Below the pieces are notes generated by a model that had not been told where the DNA came from, did no database searches, and saw only the letters and a list, made by a program, of their open reading frames with translations. A stretch of 19,962 nt of DNA from Kangiellaceae bacterium. GTDB lineage: Bacteria; Pseudomonadota; Gammaproteobacteria; Enterobacterales; Kangiellaceae. Location of the stretch: NCBI GenBank assembly GCA_030590405.1, contig JAUUYO010000020.1, forward strand, positions 1-19,962. The letters are read 5' to 3'. Each line of letters begins with the position of its first letter. Position 1 is the first letter of the stretch. This document shows, piece by piece, positions 1 to 8,549 of the stretch. The translations under genes were made by a program, and so were the position numbers.

Positions 1-173
1 ATGCCCATGAGCGGTCACTTCAACTTTCGCTTACGGCCTACAGGCTTGCGCCTATTGTGCTTAACATTTGAGATTACTCTCGCCTGCCCAATATTGGCTA
101 TCTGGTGGTTGACCTACCTTGCCAGAATGGGATTTCCACCCACTGGAATTATTGACCTTGCTCGGCCGCACAC
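1..173 (-). mobile_element. Probable group II intron, 5' (domain I) portion, cut by window edge
   Basis: Read on the minus strand, this stretch begins with GTGTGCG (the group II intron 5' consensus is GUGYG; a start two bases later, at 171, fits equally well) and folds as structured RNA rather than coding sequence. Visible elements are a CCAG/CTGG stem that includes a TGGG/CCCA arm (122-146), a GAGA-GUAA-UCUC hairpin (70-81) and an AGGC-GCAA-GCCU hairpin (42-53). The last two have GNRA tetraloops, typical of intron tertiary contacts. The maturase and the catalytic domain V would lie beyond position 1, outside the window. The 5' exon would be the sequence above 173, downstream of the DUF885 gene. 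The opposite strand has a 70-codon open frame that looks like an antisense artefact. Seen: motifs and hairpins. Inferred: intron identity; another structured RNA is possible. Confidence 0.55.
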
Positions 174-231
174 CCCTTTTCTTTTCTGTAGAAAATTAAA
201 TTCCAGGCTCTAAATTTATTGTTCTTTCATA

Positions 232-274
232 GTCATTGCAGGGAGGTTTTTACATCCTACCTCCTCGCAATAAC
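232..274. repeat. REP-like imperfect palindrome / hairpin
   Basis: The arms GTCATTGC-A-GGGAGG (232-246) and CCTCCT-C-GCAATAAC (260-274) pair as a roughly 15-bp imperfect stem around a 13-nt loop. It lies between the end of the DUF885 gene and the intron-like sequence. No T-run follows on either strand, so it is a poor intrinsic terminator. The GTCATTGC-type arm resembles dispersed extragenic palindromes seen in many proteobacteria. The rest of 174-322 shows nothing else clear. Confidence 0.5.
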
Positions 275-322
275 ACGAAACGTTTGAGTTCTATTAGATT
301 GCTATTTAGTCAAGTTGGATTA

Positions 323-2155
323 TTATTTTATTCGATATTTTTTTTGCATTAATTTTTTTATGATTGGAACTGGCGCACTACCAAAACTCAAAAACTCATT
401 GTGAAAAGCTTTTAGATCAAAGTCGCTACCCTTGGCTTTTTTAACCGATTCACGAAACTCATAAATCTCAGCAAAACCGTTAAAATAACTGGTCAATTGA
501 ACCTGACTTAAAGTCGCTCTTCGCCACTTGCCCTCGGCTTCGGTTCTTTCTTGAAAGGCTTGATTCATTAATAAATCTAAGCCCTGCTCCTTAGTCATAC
601 CTAACACCTGAACGCTGTAATCCAAAATGGTATTAACCACTACTCTCATATTCCATTTGCTGTACATTAACCAAAGTTCTGGCTCTTGATTTCCATACCC
701 CGACTCTAACATCATACGCTCAGAATAAACCGCCCAACCTTCAATCATTGCACCGTTTCCAAAAATTGATTTGATAATACTCGGTGACTTATTGGCGTGA
801 ACTAACTGCACGTAATGTCCCGGCAACGCTTCGTGGATATTGAGAATTTGCAAGATCCAGTGATTGTATTCTCGCAAATAACTTTCAGCTTGCTCAGCCG
901 TATAATCATCCAGCGGTGTGACGTTATAATAAGTATTGGCTGTTGCATCATAAGGCCCTGGTGAATTCACCGATGCACCAGCGATCCCCCGCTGATATTC
1001 TGGCGTTTCTCTCACCACTAAAGGTCGGCTTAGATCCATATCTAATAAATCTGCCTGGTTGATATAAGCTTGTAAAATCGGAATTTGTCGTTTGACCTCA
1101 TTAACAAATCCATCCCGATCGATGTGTTTGACGGATAAATGTTCTATGAGCTTCTTAACTGCCAATAATTCATCTTCAGGGAAAGCACTATTCGAAAAAT
1201 ATTTAGGCCAAAGCGATTTGGTGATCTCGATCATTTTGATGTGTAGATTTTTCTTGGCTTCAACGGCCTTATCATAGGATTCCTTGGCAGTATAATCAGA
1301 GAAAATATCAAATTTGAATTTTTTTTCATACAGCTCTGCACCAATTCTGAAGTCTCTAGCGCTACCATCGGCAATTTTTTCTTTTTTATCTTCTAACCAG
1401 CTAACATAGCTGTTAATTGCCTTAATGGCTAAATCAAGCTTGAATTTTATGGCTGTTTTTTCATTTTCGCTAAGCGAAGATTTTTCCAGACTCGCTGGAA
1501 TATCTTTATTAAAAACACCCAGTGCGCCTTTATTTTGTTGAATGGCTAATGCAGTGTGCTCTAAGGTTGGCGTGGTTATATTTTCTATGGCTGTTTGATA
1601 ATAGGCTGGAATATTTGCCAGTCTTTTAGCAATGGCTTTTAACCGCTCATCGAGTGATTTGTATTCTGTATTTAAAATCAGTCCAAAAGCTCTGGCAACA
1701 TTATAAGATGCAGGATCCCACTCGCCCGATCGAAACTCATTAATATACCAGATAGATGATTCCATCTCATTTTTAATGATGAAATAGTCACTTGAATTAT
1801 TATTGTCTAACTGATCCAGGTCAAAACTTTTCAAAGACTTCAGGGTCGCTTGAATAAAATTTAAATTTTCTTGCTGGTGTTTTTTATTAGGTACGACCAG
1901 CAGATCATCGTACTTATAATATCCAGCAAATAAAGCATAACCGGGCTTAATCTTCCATAACGCTTCGATAAAATCATTTTTAAACACTTCGAATTTTAAA
2001 TTTTGATCTTGCTGTTTATTAGCGGTATTTTCTTGTGCCATTGTTTCACTTTTGTGAGCTTCACGACTGTCTGTCTGGTCTTTGATTTCAACACCATCAG
2101 AACAAGCCATAACAAAAGCGCTCAAAGTAACTCCCACAAAAAATTTCACACTCAT
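323..2155 (-). CDS. DUF885 family lipoprotein, putative zinc peptidase
   Basis: A 610-residue protein of the DUF885 family (PF05960), a poorly characterised group thought to be metallopeptidases. The N-terminus is a lipoprotein signal ending in a V-M-A-C lipobox at about residues 15-18, so it should be membrane-anchored and face the periplasm. The family signature HEALPGH starts at H441 (H441, E442, H447), followed about 25 residues later by EGWAVY with E472. These are the presumed metal ligands and catalytic Glu, with HEx4H spacing rather than classical HExxH. The C-terminal R-R-A-T-L/Q region is also typical of the family. An AGGA Shine-Dalgarno sits about 8 nt before the ATG. Only 15 bp separate it from rlmB, so it is probably the last gene of an rnr-rlmB operon. 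Family assignment is confident; substrate is unknown. Confidence 0.9.
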   Translation of the reverse strand: MSVKFFVGVTLSAFVMACSDGVEIKDQTDSREAHKSETMAQENTANKQQDQNLKFEVFKNDFIEALWKIKPGYALFAGYYKYDDLLVVPNKKHQQENLNFIQATLKSLKSFDLDQLDNNNSSDYFIIKNEMESSIWYINEFRSGEWDPASYNVARAFGLILNTEYKSLDERLKAIAKRLANIPAYYQTAIENITTPTLEHTALAIQQNKGALGVFNKDIPASLEKSSLSENEKTAIKFKLDLAIKAINSYVSWLEDKKEKIADGSARDFRIGAELYEKKFKFDIFSDYTAKESYDKAVEAKKNLHIKMIEITKSLWPKYFSNSAFPEDELLAVKKLIEHLSVKHIDRDGFVNEVKRQIPILQAYINQADLLDMDLSRPLVVRETPEYQRGIAGASVNSPGPYDATANTYYNVTPLDDYTAEQAESYLREYNHWILQILNIHEALPGHYVQLVHANKSPSIIKSIFGNGAMIEGWAVYSERMMLESGYGNQEPELWLMYSKWNMRVVVNTILDYSVQVLGMTKEQGLDLLMNQAFQERTEAEGKWRRATLSQVQLTSYFNGFAEIYEFRESVKKAKGSDFDLKAFHNEFLSFGSAPVPIIKKLMQKKYRIK

Positions 2156-2170
2156 ACTTTTTCCTTTTTA

Positions 2171-2920
2171 TTATTCAGCCATGAGGCTTTGTTGACGGAC
2201 ATATTCAAACAAGCAAACCCCTGTCGCTACCGACACGTTTAAGCTGGAGACACTTCCGTTCATTGGTATCTTTATCAATTCGTCACAATTGTCCCGAGTC
2301 AAGCGTCTCATACCTGCCCCTTCTGCACCCATCACTAAAGCCAGTTTTTTCGGAAATTTAGTTTGATAAATATGATTTTCTGCCTCACCTGCTGTGCCAA
2401 CAATCCACACATACTCATCTTTTAATTGCTTTAAAAATCTGGCCAGATTAGTCACTTTTACTAAAGGTACGTTTTCAGCGGCTCCACAAGCTACTTTTCT
2501 AACGGTGGCATTCATTGAGGCTGAGCGATCTTTAGGCACCACGATGGCATCGACTCCAGCGGCGTCTGCGGTGCGTATACAAGCACCCAAATTGTGGGGA
2601 TCGGTCACTCCATCCAGTACCAGTAAAAAGAGATTCTCTTTGTTCTCGGCCAATTCTAATAATTGTGATTCATTTAATAGCGCGTCGGCTATTTTGACTT
2701 CGGCAATCACTCCTTGATGATTGCCATGAACCCGATCATCCATTTTCTTGCGGTCCATGCTTTGGCATTTTATCCCGGCTCGCTTGGCCAAATCTTCAAT
2801 ATTAGTTAGCGCTTTATCTTTGCGATTTTTTAACAAAAATAATTGAATAACATTCTGAGGGTTTCTGGCAAGCACGCTTTCGACAGCATGAAGACCAAAT
2901 ATTTTATCTGTATTACTCAT
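2171..2920 (-). CDS. rlmB: 23S rRNA (guanosine(2251)-2'-O)-methyltransferase RlmB
   Basis: A 249-residue SpoU-class (SPOUT, knotted) RNA methyltransferase. It transfers a methyl group from S-adenosylmethionine to the 2'-O of G2251 in the P-loop of 23S rRNA during large-subunit assembly. Residues 1-75 form the substrate-binding domain, beginning KIFGLHAVESVL. All three SpoU motifs are present: motif 1 DPHNLGACIRTADAAG (N110, R116), motif 2 VMGAEGAGM (E200), and motif 3 IPMNGSVSSLNVSVA (S225, N228). The length matches E. coli RlmB (243 aa). It lies 29 bp downstream of rnr, the conserved gammaproteobacterial order, and 15 bp upstream of the DUF885 gene. Cytoplasmic, nothing anomalous. Confidence 0.97.
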   Translation of the reverse strand: MSNTDKIFGLHAVESVLARNPQNVIQLFLLKNRKDKALTNIEDLAKRAGIKCQSMDRKKMDDRVHGNHQGVIAEVKIADALLNESQLLELAENKENLFLLVLDGVTDPHNLGACIRTADAAGVDAIVVPKDRSASMNATVRKVACGAAENVPLVKVTNLARFLKQLKDEYVWIVGTAGEAENHIYQTKFPKKLALVMGAEGAGMRRLTRDNCDELIKIPMNGSVSSLNVSVATGVCLFEYVRQQSLMAE

Positions 2921-2949
2921 AATTTATGGTTGATTCCTTTTGTCACAGC

Positions 2950-5415
2950 TTAGCCTTTGGTTGAGCCTTTTCGCCTGCTGGAAGGTTTCGCTCTTCTTGA
3001 CGAAGTTTGTTTTTTACCCGTTCGTTTTTTAGATTCTTTGGTTTTCACCTGACTACTTGTCTTTGAACGACTGGTATTTTCTTTTTTGCTACTGCCCCTA
3101 CCAGAATGAGTATCGGTGCGAGATTTTTTAACCTTTCTCTTTGCGTTGGCATACAGTTTTTCACGCTCACTGACTTTATTGTTTTTGCTCGTCCCGGTAG
3201 AGTCCTCAACCAAACTAAAATCAATGCGTCTTAAATCGATATCCACATTGGCAACCTGTATTTCCAGCTCATCACCGACCGAAAAACTCTGTCCGGTTCG
3301 CTCGCCTAACATTTTTTGCCTGGCATGATCATAATGATAATAATCATTACCTAACTCGGTCACATGGATCAAACCTTCTACATAGACTTCGTTTAATCGA
3401 ATGAACAAACCAAAATTAGTAATGCTGCTGACTTCTCCAGAATAGGTGTTGCCAATATGCGATTGCATATATTCACATTTGAGCCAGTCCATCACATCGC
3501 GAGTCGCCAGGTCGGCATTGCGCTCGGTGATTGAATTAGCCTGACCGATTGATGACAGTTTATCTAAAGTATAAAGCGTTTTAACCTGCTTCTTTTCATC
3601 GTTCGATTGCAGTTTTTTATCGGCTACCTGCGCTTTGATAATGCGGTGAACGATCAGATCGGGATAACGGCGGATCGGCGAAGTAAAATGGGTATAAGCA
3701 TCAAACGCCAAACCAAAATGCCCTTCATTATCAGGCGAATATTCGGCTTGACTCATTGAGCGTAATAACATGATTTGAATATTTTCAGCATCTGGTCGAT
3801 CCTGAATGCTCTCTAAGAATTGCCGAAAGATATTGGGGTCCGGTTCATTCCCCCCGGTAATAAATAAACCAAGTTCGGCCAGATAAGAGCGCAGTACTTC
3901 CAGCTTTTTTTCTTTGGGTCCAAGATGGACTCGAAACAAACCCGGCAATTTTTTCTTAATAAAAAAACCTGCCGCAGCTACATTGGCACAGATCATACAT
4001 TCTTCGATCAGCTTATGGGCATCATTGCGGATCACAGGAATGATTTTATCAATCTTTTTGTTATCATTGAATTTGATTTGGGTTTCAGTGGTTTCAAACT
4101 CGATCGCGCCCCGCTTTTTCTTAACTTTTATGCGAGCCTGATAAAGCTTATGTAAGTCTTTAATGGGATTAACGAGATCTTTGTATTGACTACAAAGCTC
4201 CTTATCCTCTTCTAATATCGACCAGACTTTGTTGTAGGTCATTCTCGCTTTAGAATGCATTACCGCCGGATAAAATTTACTCCGCCCCGCTTTACCGTCC
4301 CGACCAATATTAATCTCGCACACCATGCACAATCGATCGACTTCTGGCTTTAGCGAGCACAGTCCATTAGATACTTGCTCAGGCAACATGGGCACCACCG
4401 AATTGGGGAAATATACCGAATTACCTCGTAGGACCGCTTCCCTGTCTAATGCGCTATCCGGTTTGACATAATGGCTCACATCGGCGATAGCCACATAAAG
4501 CTTCCAGCCACCTAAGGCTTTCGGTTTGCAATAAACCGCATCATCAAAATCTCTGGCGTCTTCACCGTCGATGGTGATCAAAGGTAGGTGACGAAGGTCG
4601 ATTCGTCCTTCTAGCTCAGAGGGTAAAACCTCGGTTGGCAATTTTTTTAATTGATCATGGATGTCATTGTTCCAGCTATTTCTGATCCCATATTGGGCAA
4701 TCGCAATTTCGATTTCCATACCGGGAGCAAGATAATCGCCAAGGACCTCGATCACTCGCCCAACCGCTTGTGACTTAAAGGTCGGTCGGGTAGCTAACTG
4801 GATCACCACGACCTGGTCTTTTTTTACATTGATCGGATCATCGGGCGGAATAAGAATATCTTGAGAAATTCGAGGGTCTTCCGGCGTCACAAAGGTAAAT
4901 CCGTTTTCAATATGAAAACGTCCGACAATTTGCAGTGGATTATCGCCTTCCAGCACTTCAACAATGCCTGCTTCTTTTTTGCCATCCCGGCTTTGACCTT
5001 TTTCTCGAACTAGCACCTTTTCCCCTGGAAACACTCGCCGCATTTCTCTGGCAGAGACAAACCAGTCTTTACCGCCTTGTTCGGGACTAAAGAAGCCAAA
5101 ACCGTCTTTATGACCAATAATGGTACCTTTGGTTAAATCCAGTCGATTGATGACACCATAAGCTCGTTTACGGTCACAATGGATTTGACCATCGCGAACC
5201 ATCGCGCCTAAGCGACGTTCCAGCCCAATCAGCGCTTCATCGTCAAACAAAGACAAGCCGTTTTGAATGGCTTTAAATTTTAACGGACTTCCGGCGTTTT
5301 CCAGAAAAGAGAGGATAAATTCTCGACTGGGGATCGGGTTAGCATATTTTTCAGACTCTCGTTGATAGAAAGGATCTTCTGCGGGCATTGATGTTTTATT
5401 TGATTTTTTGGACAT
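2950..5415 (-). CDS. rnr: Ribonuclease R (3'-5' exoribonuclease)
   Basis: An 821-residue RNase II/RNB-family hydrolytic exonuclease that degrades structured RNA and takes part in rRNA quality control and trans-translation-linked mRNA decay. Order: N-terminal winged-helix region (~25-95), two cold-shock/OB domains (~95-265), RNB catalytic domain with IDGEDARDFDDA (acidic residues D283, D289, D291, D292), an S1 domain (~655-736), and an ~85-residue Lys/Arg/Ser-rich tail typical of RNase R rather than RNase II. The frame opens further upstream to a TTG at 5457, but I prefer the ATG at 5415 (MSKKSNK...), which gives E. coli-like length (813 aa); neither start has a good Shine-Dalgarno. First gene of the rnr-rlmB-DUF885 unit. 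The nsrR gene found upstream in E. coli is absent here. Confidence 0.95.
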   Translation of the reverse strand: MSKKSNKTSMPAEDPFYQRESEKYANPIPSREFILSFLENAGSPLKFKAIQNGLSLFDDEALIGLERRLGAMVRDGQIHCDRKRAYGVINRLDLTKGTIIGHKDGFGFFSPEQGGKDWFVSAREMRRVFPGEKVLVREKGQSRDGKKEAGIVEVLEGDNPLQIVGRFHIENGFTFVTPEDPRISQDILIPPDDPINVKKDQVVVIQLATRPTFKSQAVGRVIEVLGDYLAPGMEIEIAIAQYGIRNSWNNDIHDQLKKLPTEVLPSELEGRIDLRHLPLITIDGEDARDFDDAVYCKPKALGGWKLYVAIADVSHYVKPDSALDREAVLRGNSVYFPNSVVPMLPEQVSNGLCSLKPEVDRLCMVCEINIGRDGKAGRSKFYPAVMHSKARMTYNKVWSILEEDKELCSQYKDLVNPIKDLHKLYQARIKVKKKRGAIEFETTETQIKFNDNKKIDKIIPVIRNDAHKLIEECMICANVAAAGFFIKKKLPGLFRVHLGPKEKKLEVLRSYLAELGLFITGGNEPDPNIFRQFLESIQDRPDAENIQIMLLRSMSQAEYSPDNEGHFGLAFDAYTHFTSPIRRYPDLIVHRIIKAQVADKKLQSNDEKKQVKTLYTLDKLSSIGQANSITERNADLATRDVMDWLKCEYMQSHIGNTYSGEVSSITNFGLFIRLNEVYVEGLIHVTELGNDYYHYDHARQKMLGERTGQSFSVGDELEIQVANVDIDLRRIDFSLVEDSTGTSKNNKVSEREKLYANAKRKVKKSRTDTHSGRGSSKKENTSRSKTSSQVKTKESKKRTGKKQTSSRRAKPSSRRKGSTKG

Positions 5416-5497
5416 ATAATTTGAATGATTGTTTTGAATAATTAATTTGAATAGCAAAAACTGGAAAATCTCAATTAAGAAAGTCTCAGTGAAGAAA

Positions 5498-5512
5498 ACT
5501 CCTGTCAGGAGT
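5498..5512. promoter_or_regulatory. Perfect 15-bp palindrome, operator-like
   Basis: ACTCCTG-T-CAGGAGT has two perfect 7-bp arms around a single base. It abuts and partly overlaps the candidate -10 box and start site of the rnr operon. It could be a dimeric repressor operator or the 5' hairpin of the transcript. No known consensus was recognised. Confidence 0.5.
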
Positions 5513-5538
5513 ATATATTTTAACCTATTTATCGCTAA
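5510..5538 (-). promoter_or_regulatory. Candidate sigma70 promoter for rnr operon
   Basis: On the minus strand TTAGCG (5533-5538) and TATACT (5510-5515) are separated by 17 bp. The -10 is 5/6 to consensus and the -35 only 3/6. Transcription would start near 5503, about 90 nt upstream of the rnr ATG and inside the palindrome at 5498-5512. Read by eye only. Confidence 0.35.
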
Positions 5539-5589
5539 CCTGAGTATAAAAAGCTTGGTTGTTCACCAATCGAGAAATGGAAGCTTGCA

Positions 5590-5656
5590 AATAGTTCGGA
5601 AACTATTAAGAATAGACGAATATTATAAATAGACAGCCTGAATGATAACATCATTC
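5590..5656. repeat. Two inverted repeats upstream of the S9 peptidase gene
   Basis: AATAGTT-CGGA-AACTATT (5590-5607, perfect 7-bp arms) and GAATGAT-AAC-ATCATTC (5640-5656, perfect 7-bp arms) both lie within 95 bp of the plus-strand GTG start at 5683. The second ends 26 bp before the start, so it would be in the leader. A TATTATAAA stretch (5621-5629) between them is a possible -10 region, but no convincing -35 was found. Confidence 0.5.
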
Positions 5657-5682
5657 TCGGATAATCGATATGGAAATGATTC

Positions 5683-7878
5683 GTGCCTGATAAAAACCAA
5701 CTAAAAACCATCACTTTGTGTTTACTGATCACTTTTCTGTCTGCTTGTGTGGATGAAAGTGCCAAGAAAAAACGACCTGAATTACAACCTGCTGAGGCCT
5801 CTATGTCGAAAATGACTGATCATATATCACCGCCAATCGCTAAAACAGTTGATCACTTACTCAAGAAACATCAGCAAACTCGTAATGACCATTATTATTG
5901 GCTAAGAGATGATAAACGCCAAAACCAGCAAGTCATCGACTATTTACAAGCTGAAAATGCCTACACAAAACAACAGCTTGCCCATACCGATGATTTACAG
6001 GAAAAGCTCTACCAGGAAATGACCGAGCGTTTAGAGCCCAGCAAAGAATCGGTGCCGATATTCGATAAGGGTTATTGGTATTGGTCCAAATATGAGTCCG
6101 GGCAAGACTACCGCATTCATGTTCGCCAAAAAGGCGATTTAAATGCGCCTGAAGAGCAATTGCTCGATCAAAATCAACGGGCAAAAGACCATGAATATTA
6201 CAATCTGGCCGCGTTAGAGGTTAGTCCCGACCAAACTCTGCTGGCTATTTCTGAAGACAATGTCAGTCGTCGCCAATATGAAATCCGAGTCAAAAATATC
6301 ACAACAGGCAAATACTACCCGGAAGTTATCAAAAATACTTCTGGCGAGATCGTATGGGCAAATGATAATAAAACACTTTTTTATGTCAAAAAAGATCCCG
6401 ATACTTTATTAGAGTATCAGGTTTACCGGCATCAATTAGACACTGAGCAAAATCAGGATGTGTTAGTTTATGAAGAAACAGACAATACCTTTTATACCAG
6501 TATCTACAAGACACGTTCCGAAAAATACATTGCGATTAGCGTCACATCAACCATGAATAGTGAGGTTCGTTTTATCGACGCAAATCATCCACAACAAAAA
6601 CCCTTGATATTTTTAGCTCGAGAAGTGGATCATAAATATTCCGTTGATCATATTGGTCAGCATTTTTATGTGATGACGGACTTTAACGCGCTGAATGAAA
6701 AACTGGTTAAAGTACCGCAAAATAAAATTGGCGATAAAAAACATTGGCTAGAAATAGTCCCCCACAAGAGTGATACCTTATTACAAGACTTTCAGTTATT
6801 CGACGCTTACATATTGATCAATGAACGAGTTAACGGCTTAGAAAAACTTCGCTTAAGAGATCATCAGGGCCATTTGCTCCAGCAGGTTGAATTTGAAGAA
6901 GCCGCCTACACTGTAGCGATTGGCGCAAACCCTGAGCCTGCCGCTAACACCATTCGTTATCATTATGCCAGCATGACTACGCCGGACTCGGTTTACCAAT
7001 ATGAGGTAAAAACAAACACCAGCAAGTTGTTAAAACAGGATAAAGTACCAGGCCTGTTTCACCCTGAAAATTATCACAGCGAACGGATCATGATTGAGGC
7101 CAGAGATGGGAAAAAGGTGCCCGTTTCTCTGGTTTATCGAAAAGAGCTGTTTAACAAGGACAATAAAAATCCTATTTTGCATTATGCTTACGGCTCATAC
7201 GGCTACACCATTGATCCAGGTTTCAGCATTTCCCGCTTGAGCCTGTTAGACAGAGGATTTGTATTTGCTATTTCGCACATTCGGGGCAGCAAAATGTTGG
7301 GCCGCCAATGGTATGAAGATGGTAAAAAGCTAACCAAGATGAATACCTTTAATGACTTTATTGATGCCACTAAGGCGTTGGTAAAATCAGGTTATGCTGA
7401 TGCCGATAAGGTTTATGCCATGGGTGGAAGCGCTGGCGGGTTGTTGATGGGCGGAGTGGTTAATATGGCCCCTGAACTTTTTCACGGGGTCGTCGCGGCG
7501 GTGCCTTTTGTCGATGTGATCACTACCATGTTGGATGAGTCTATACCTTTGACCACCGGCGAATACGATGAATGGGGAAATCCAAATGAGAAAGCCTTTT
7601 ATGATTATATGCTGTCTTATTCGCCTTACGATCAAGTGATAAAACAAGATTATCCCAACTTGTTAGTCACCACCGGACTGCACGATTCACAAGTTCAATA
7701 TTGGGAACCGGCTAAATGGGTGGCTAAGCTACGCGCTCTAAAAACCGATCATAATCTGCTGTTACTCGATACTGATATGGAAGTAGGTCATGGCGGAAAA
7801 TCTGGTCGCTATAAAGCGTTTCACGACGCCGCCAAAGAATATGCCTTTTTACTTGATCTGGCTGGGATTAACGAATAA
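5683..7878 (+). CDS. Oligopeptidase B-like S9A prolyl-oligopeptidase family lipoprotein
   Basis: A 731-residue serine peptidase of clan SC, family S9A, closest in pattern to oligopeptidase B (PtrB), which cleaves short peptides after Lys/Arg. Residues 1-20 form a lipoprotein signal (LLITFLSAC, lipobox L-S-A-C), so it is an envelope-anchored version; E. coli PtrB is cytoplasmic and 686 aa. An N-terminal helical segment with HYYWLRDD (~70-77) leads into a seven-bladed beta-propeller (~100-450). The alpha/beta-hydrolase domain carries the triad S583 (GGSAGG), D668 (LHDSQVQYWEP) and H703 (VGHGGKSG). The start is GTG, preceded by TGGAAA about 6 nt upstream; that start gives a complete signal peptide. 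It is divergent from rnr and convergent with the next gene. Confidence 0.92.
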   Translation: MPDKNQLKTITLCLLITFLSACVDESAKKKRPELQPAEASMSKMTDHISPPIAKTVDHLLKKHQQTRNDHYYWLRDDKRQNQQVIDYLQAENAYTKQQLAHTDDLQEKLYQEMTERLEPSKESVPIFDKGYWYWSKYESGQDYRIHVRQKGDLNAPEEQLLDQNQRAKDHEYYNLAALEVSPDQTLLAISEDNVSRRQYEIRVKNITTGKYYPEVIKNTSGEIVWANDNKTLFYVKKDPDTLLEYQVYRHQLDTEQNQDVLVYEETDNTFYTSIYKTRSEKYIAISVTSTMNSEVRFIDANHPQQKPLIFLAREVDHKYSVDHIGQHFYVMTDFNALNEKLVKVPQNKIGDKKHWLEIVPHKSDTLLQDFQLFDAYILINERVNGLEKLRLRDHQGHLLQQVEFEEAAYTVAIGANPEPAANTIRYHYASMTTPDSVYQYEVKTNTSKLLKQDKVPGLFHPENYHSERIMIEARDGKKVPVSLVYRKELFNKDNKNPILHYAYGSYGYTIDPGFSISRLSLLDRGFVFAISHIRGSKMLGRQWYEDGKKLTKMNTFNDFIDATKALVKSGYADADKVYAMGGSAGGLLMGGVVNMAPELFHGVVAAVPFVDVITTMLDESIPLTTGEYDEWGNPNEKAFYDYMLSYSPYDQVIKQDYPNLLVTTGLHDSQVQYWEPAKWVAKLRALKTDHNLLLLDTDMEVGHGGKSGRYKAFHDAAKEYAFLLDLAGINE

Positions 7879-7901
7879 CTGGAATTTGGCAGAAACACCT
7901 T

Positions 7902-7957
7902 GAGCTAATCAGCTTGAACTGACTACTTCGAGCTAGTCATTTAGAGCTGATAAGAGA
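7902..7957. repeat. Four degenerate 14-bp tandem repeats with nested dyad
   Basis: Copies start at 7902, 7916, 7930 and 7944 (GAGCTAATCAGCTT, GAACTGACTACTTC, GAGCTAGTCATTTA, GAGCTGATAAGAGA), roughly GAGCTRRTCA plus a variable tail. The same stretch forms nested stems: ATCAGCT (7908-7914) with AGCTGAT (7945-7951), and TGACTA (7920-7925) with TAGTCA (7934-7939). It sits between convergent genes and may slow transcription from both sides, although there is no T-run as in a canonical terminator. Confidence 0.7.
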
Positions 7958-7985
7958 GTGATTGATGCCTTATTTAAAGCCCGGG

Positions 7986-8426
7986 TTAAGATTCCAGATA
8001 ACTGATCCTGGCGGCCTGACAACCATCATTAATCCACTCGATCGCATCTGCTTTATTATTAAAGATTTCAACATCGATCGAAGTGCGAGAAAAAAACAGG
8101 CGGTAGAAATCCACCAGAGCTTTGGTCATTTCATCGGCATAAACAAAGGCCAGTTGGTAGCTATCACCTCTTTTGTCTCTTAAACCAGCCACAAAATGGA
8201 AGATAACTTCAATTGAATTAATATCGATGTCCATAAAGGCATTTGAAAAGTCATAACATGCAGGCATATTGATATAAAAATTTTCATGCCGTATCACAGC
8301 CGAAAAACTTGCAATCAGGGCTTTAAGCTCCATGTTACCGGTAAAATCAATATGCATAACCTTTGATTCCGGCTCATAATAAAGCTCAAAAGATTGTTCA
8401 TAAGACGCAAGAGCTAGATTAGCCAC
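7986..8426 (-). CDS. SpoIIAA-like (STAS superfamily) hypothetical protein
   Basis: A 146-residue soluble protein with no signal peptide or membrane segment. The alternating pattern (hydrophobic strand KVMHIDFTGNM near residues 22-32, helix, CYDFSNAFMDID strand, helix, YQLAFVYADEM strand, and a final IEIFNNKADAIEWI-like helix) resembles SpoIIAA-like/STAS proteins, whose C-terminus commonly reads F-x-D-x-x-EAL-x-WL. Such proteins often act as small regulatory or binding modules, but no partner is evident here. The start is GTG with a strong GGGGAG Shine-Dalgarno 6-8 nt upstream. It is monocistronic and convergent with the S9 peptidase gene. The family call is by fold pattern only; the function is unknown. 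Confidence 0.75.
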   Translation of the reverse strand: MANLALASYEQSFELYYEPESKVMHIDFTGNMELKALIASFSAVIRHENFYINMPACYDFSNAFMDIDINSIEVIFHFVAGLRDKRGDSYQLAFVYADEMTKALVDFYRLFFSRTSIDVEIFNNKADAIEWINDGCQAARISYLES

Positions 8427-8549
8427 GTTGCACTCCCCTTATCACCTCAATGGTTGCCAAATAAGTAATTAACGTTAGACAGTTCAGTGACGTTAAACAA
8501 ACGGGGGCTGCAAACTTGATACAAATACCAGCTTCTTGATTCGTCGCTA

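Noticed and set aside
1..213. 70-codon plus-strand ORF
   Set aside because: It overlaps the antisense of structured intron-like RNA, has no Shine-Dalgarno and runs to the window edge; the composition is not convincing as protein.
5413..5457. Upstream TTG start for rnr adding 14 residues
   Set aside because: The added residues are AT-rich, no Shine-Dalgarno is present, and the ATG at 5415 gives the expected RNase R N-terminus and length.
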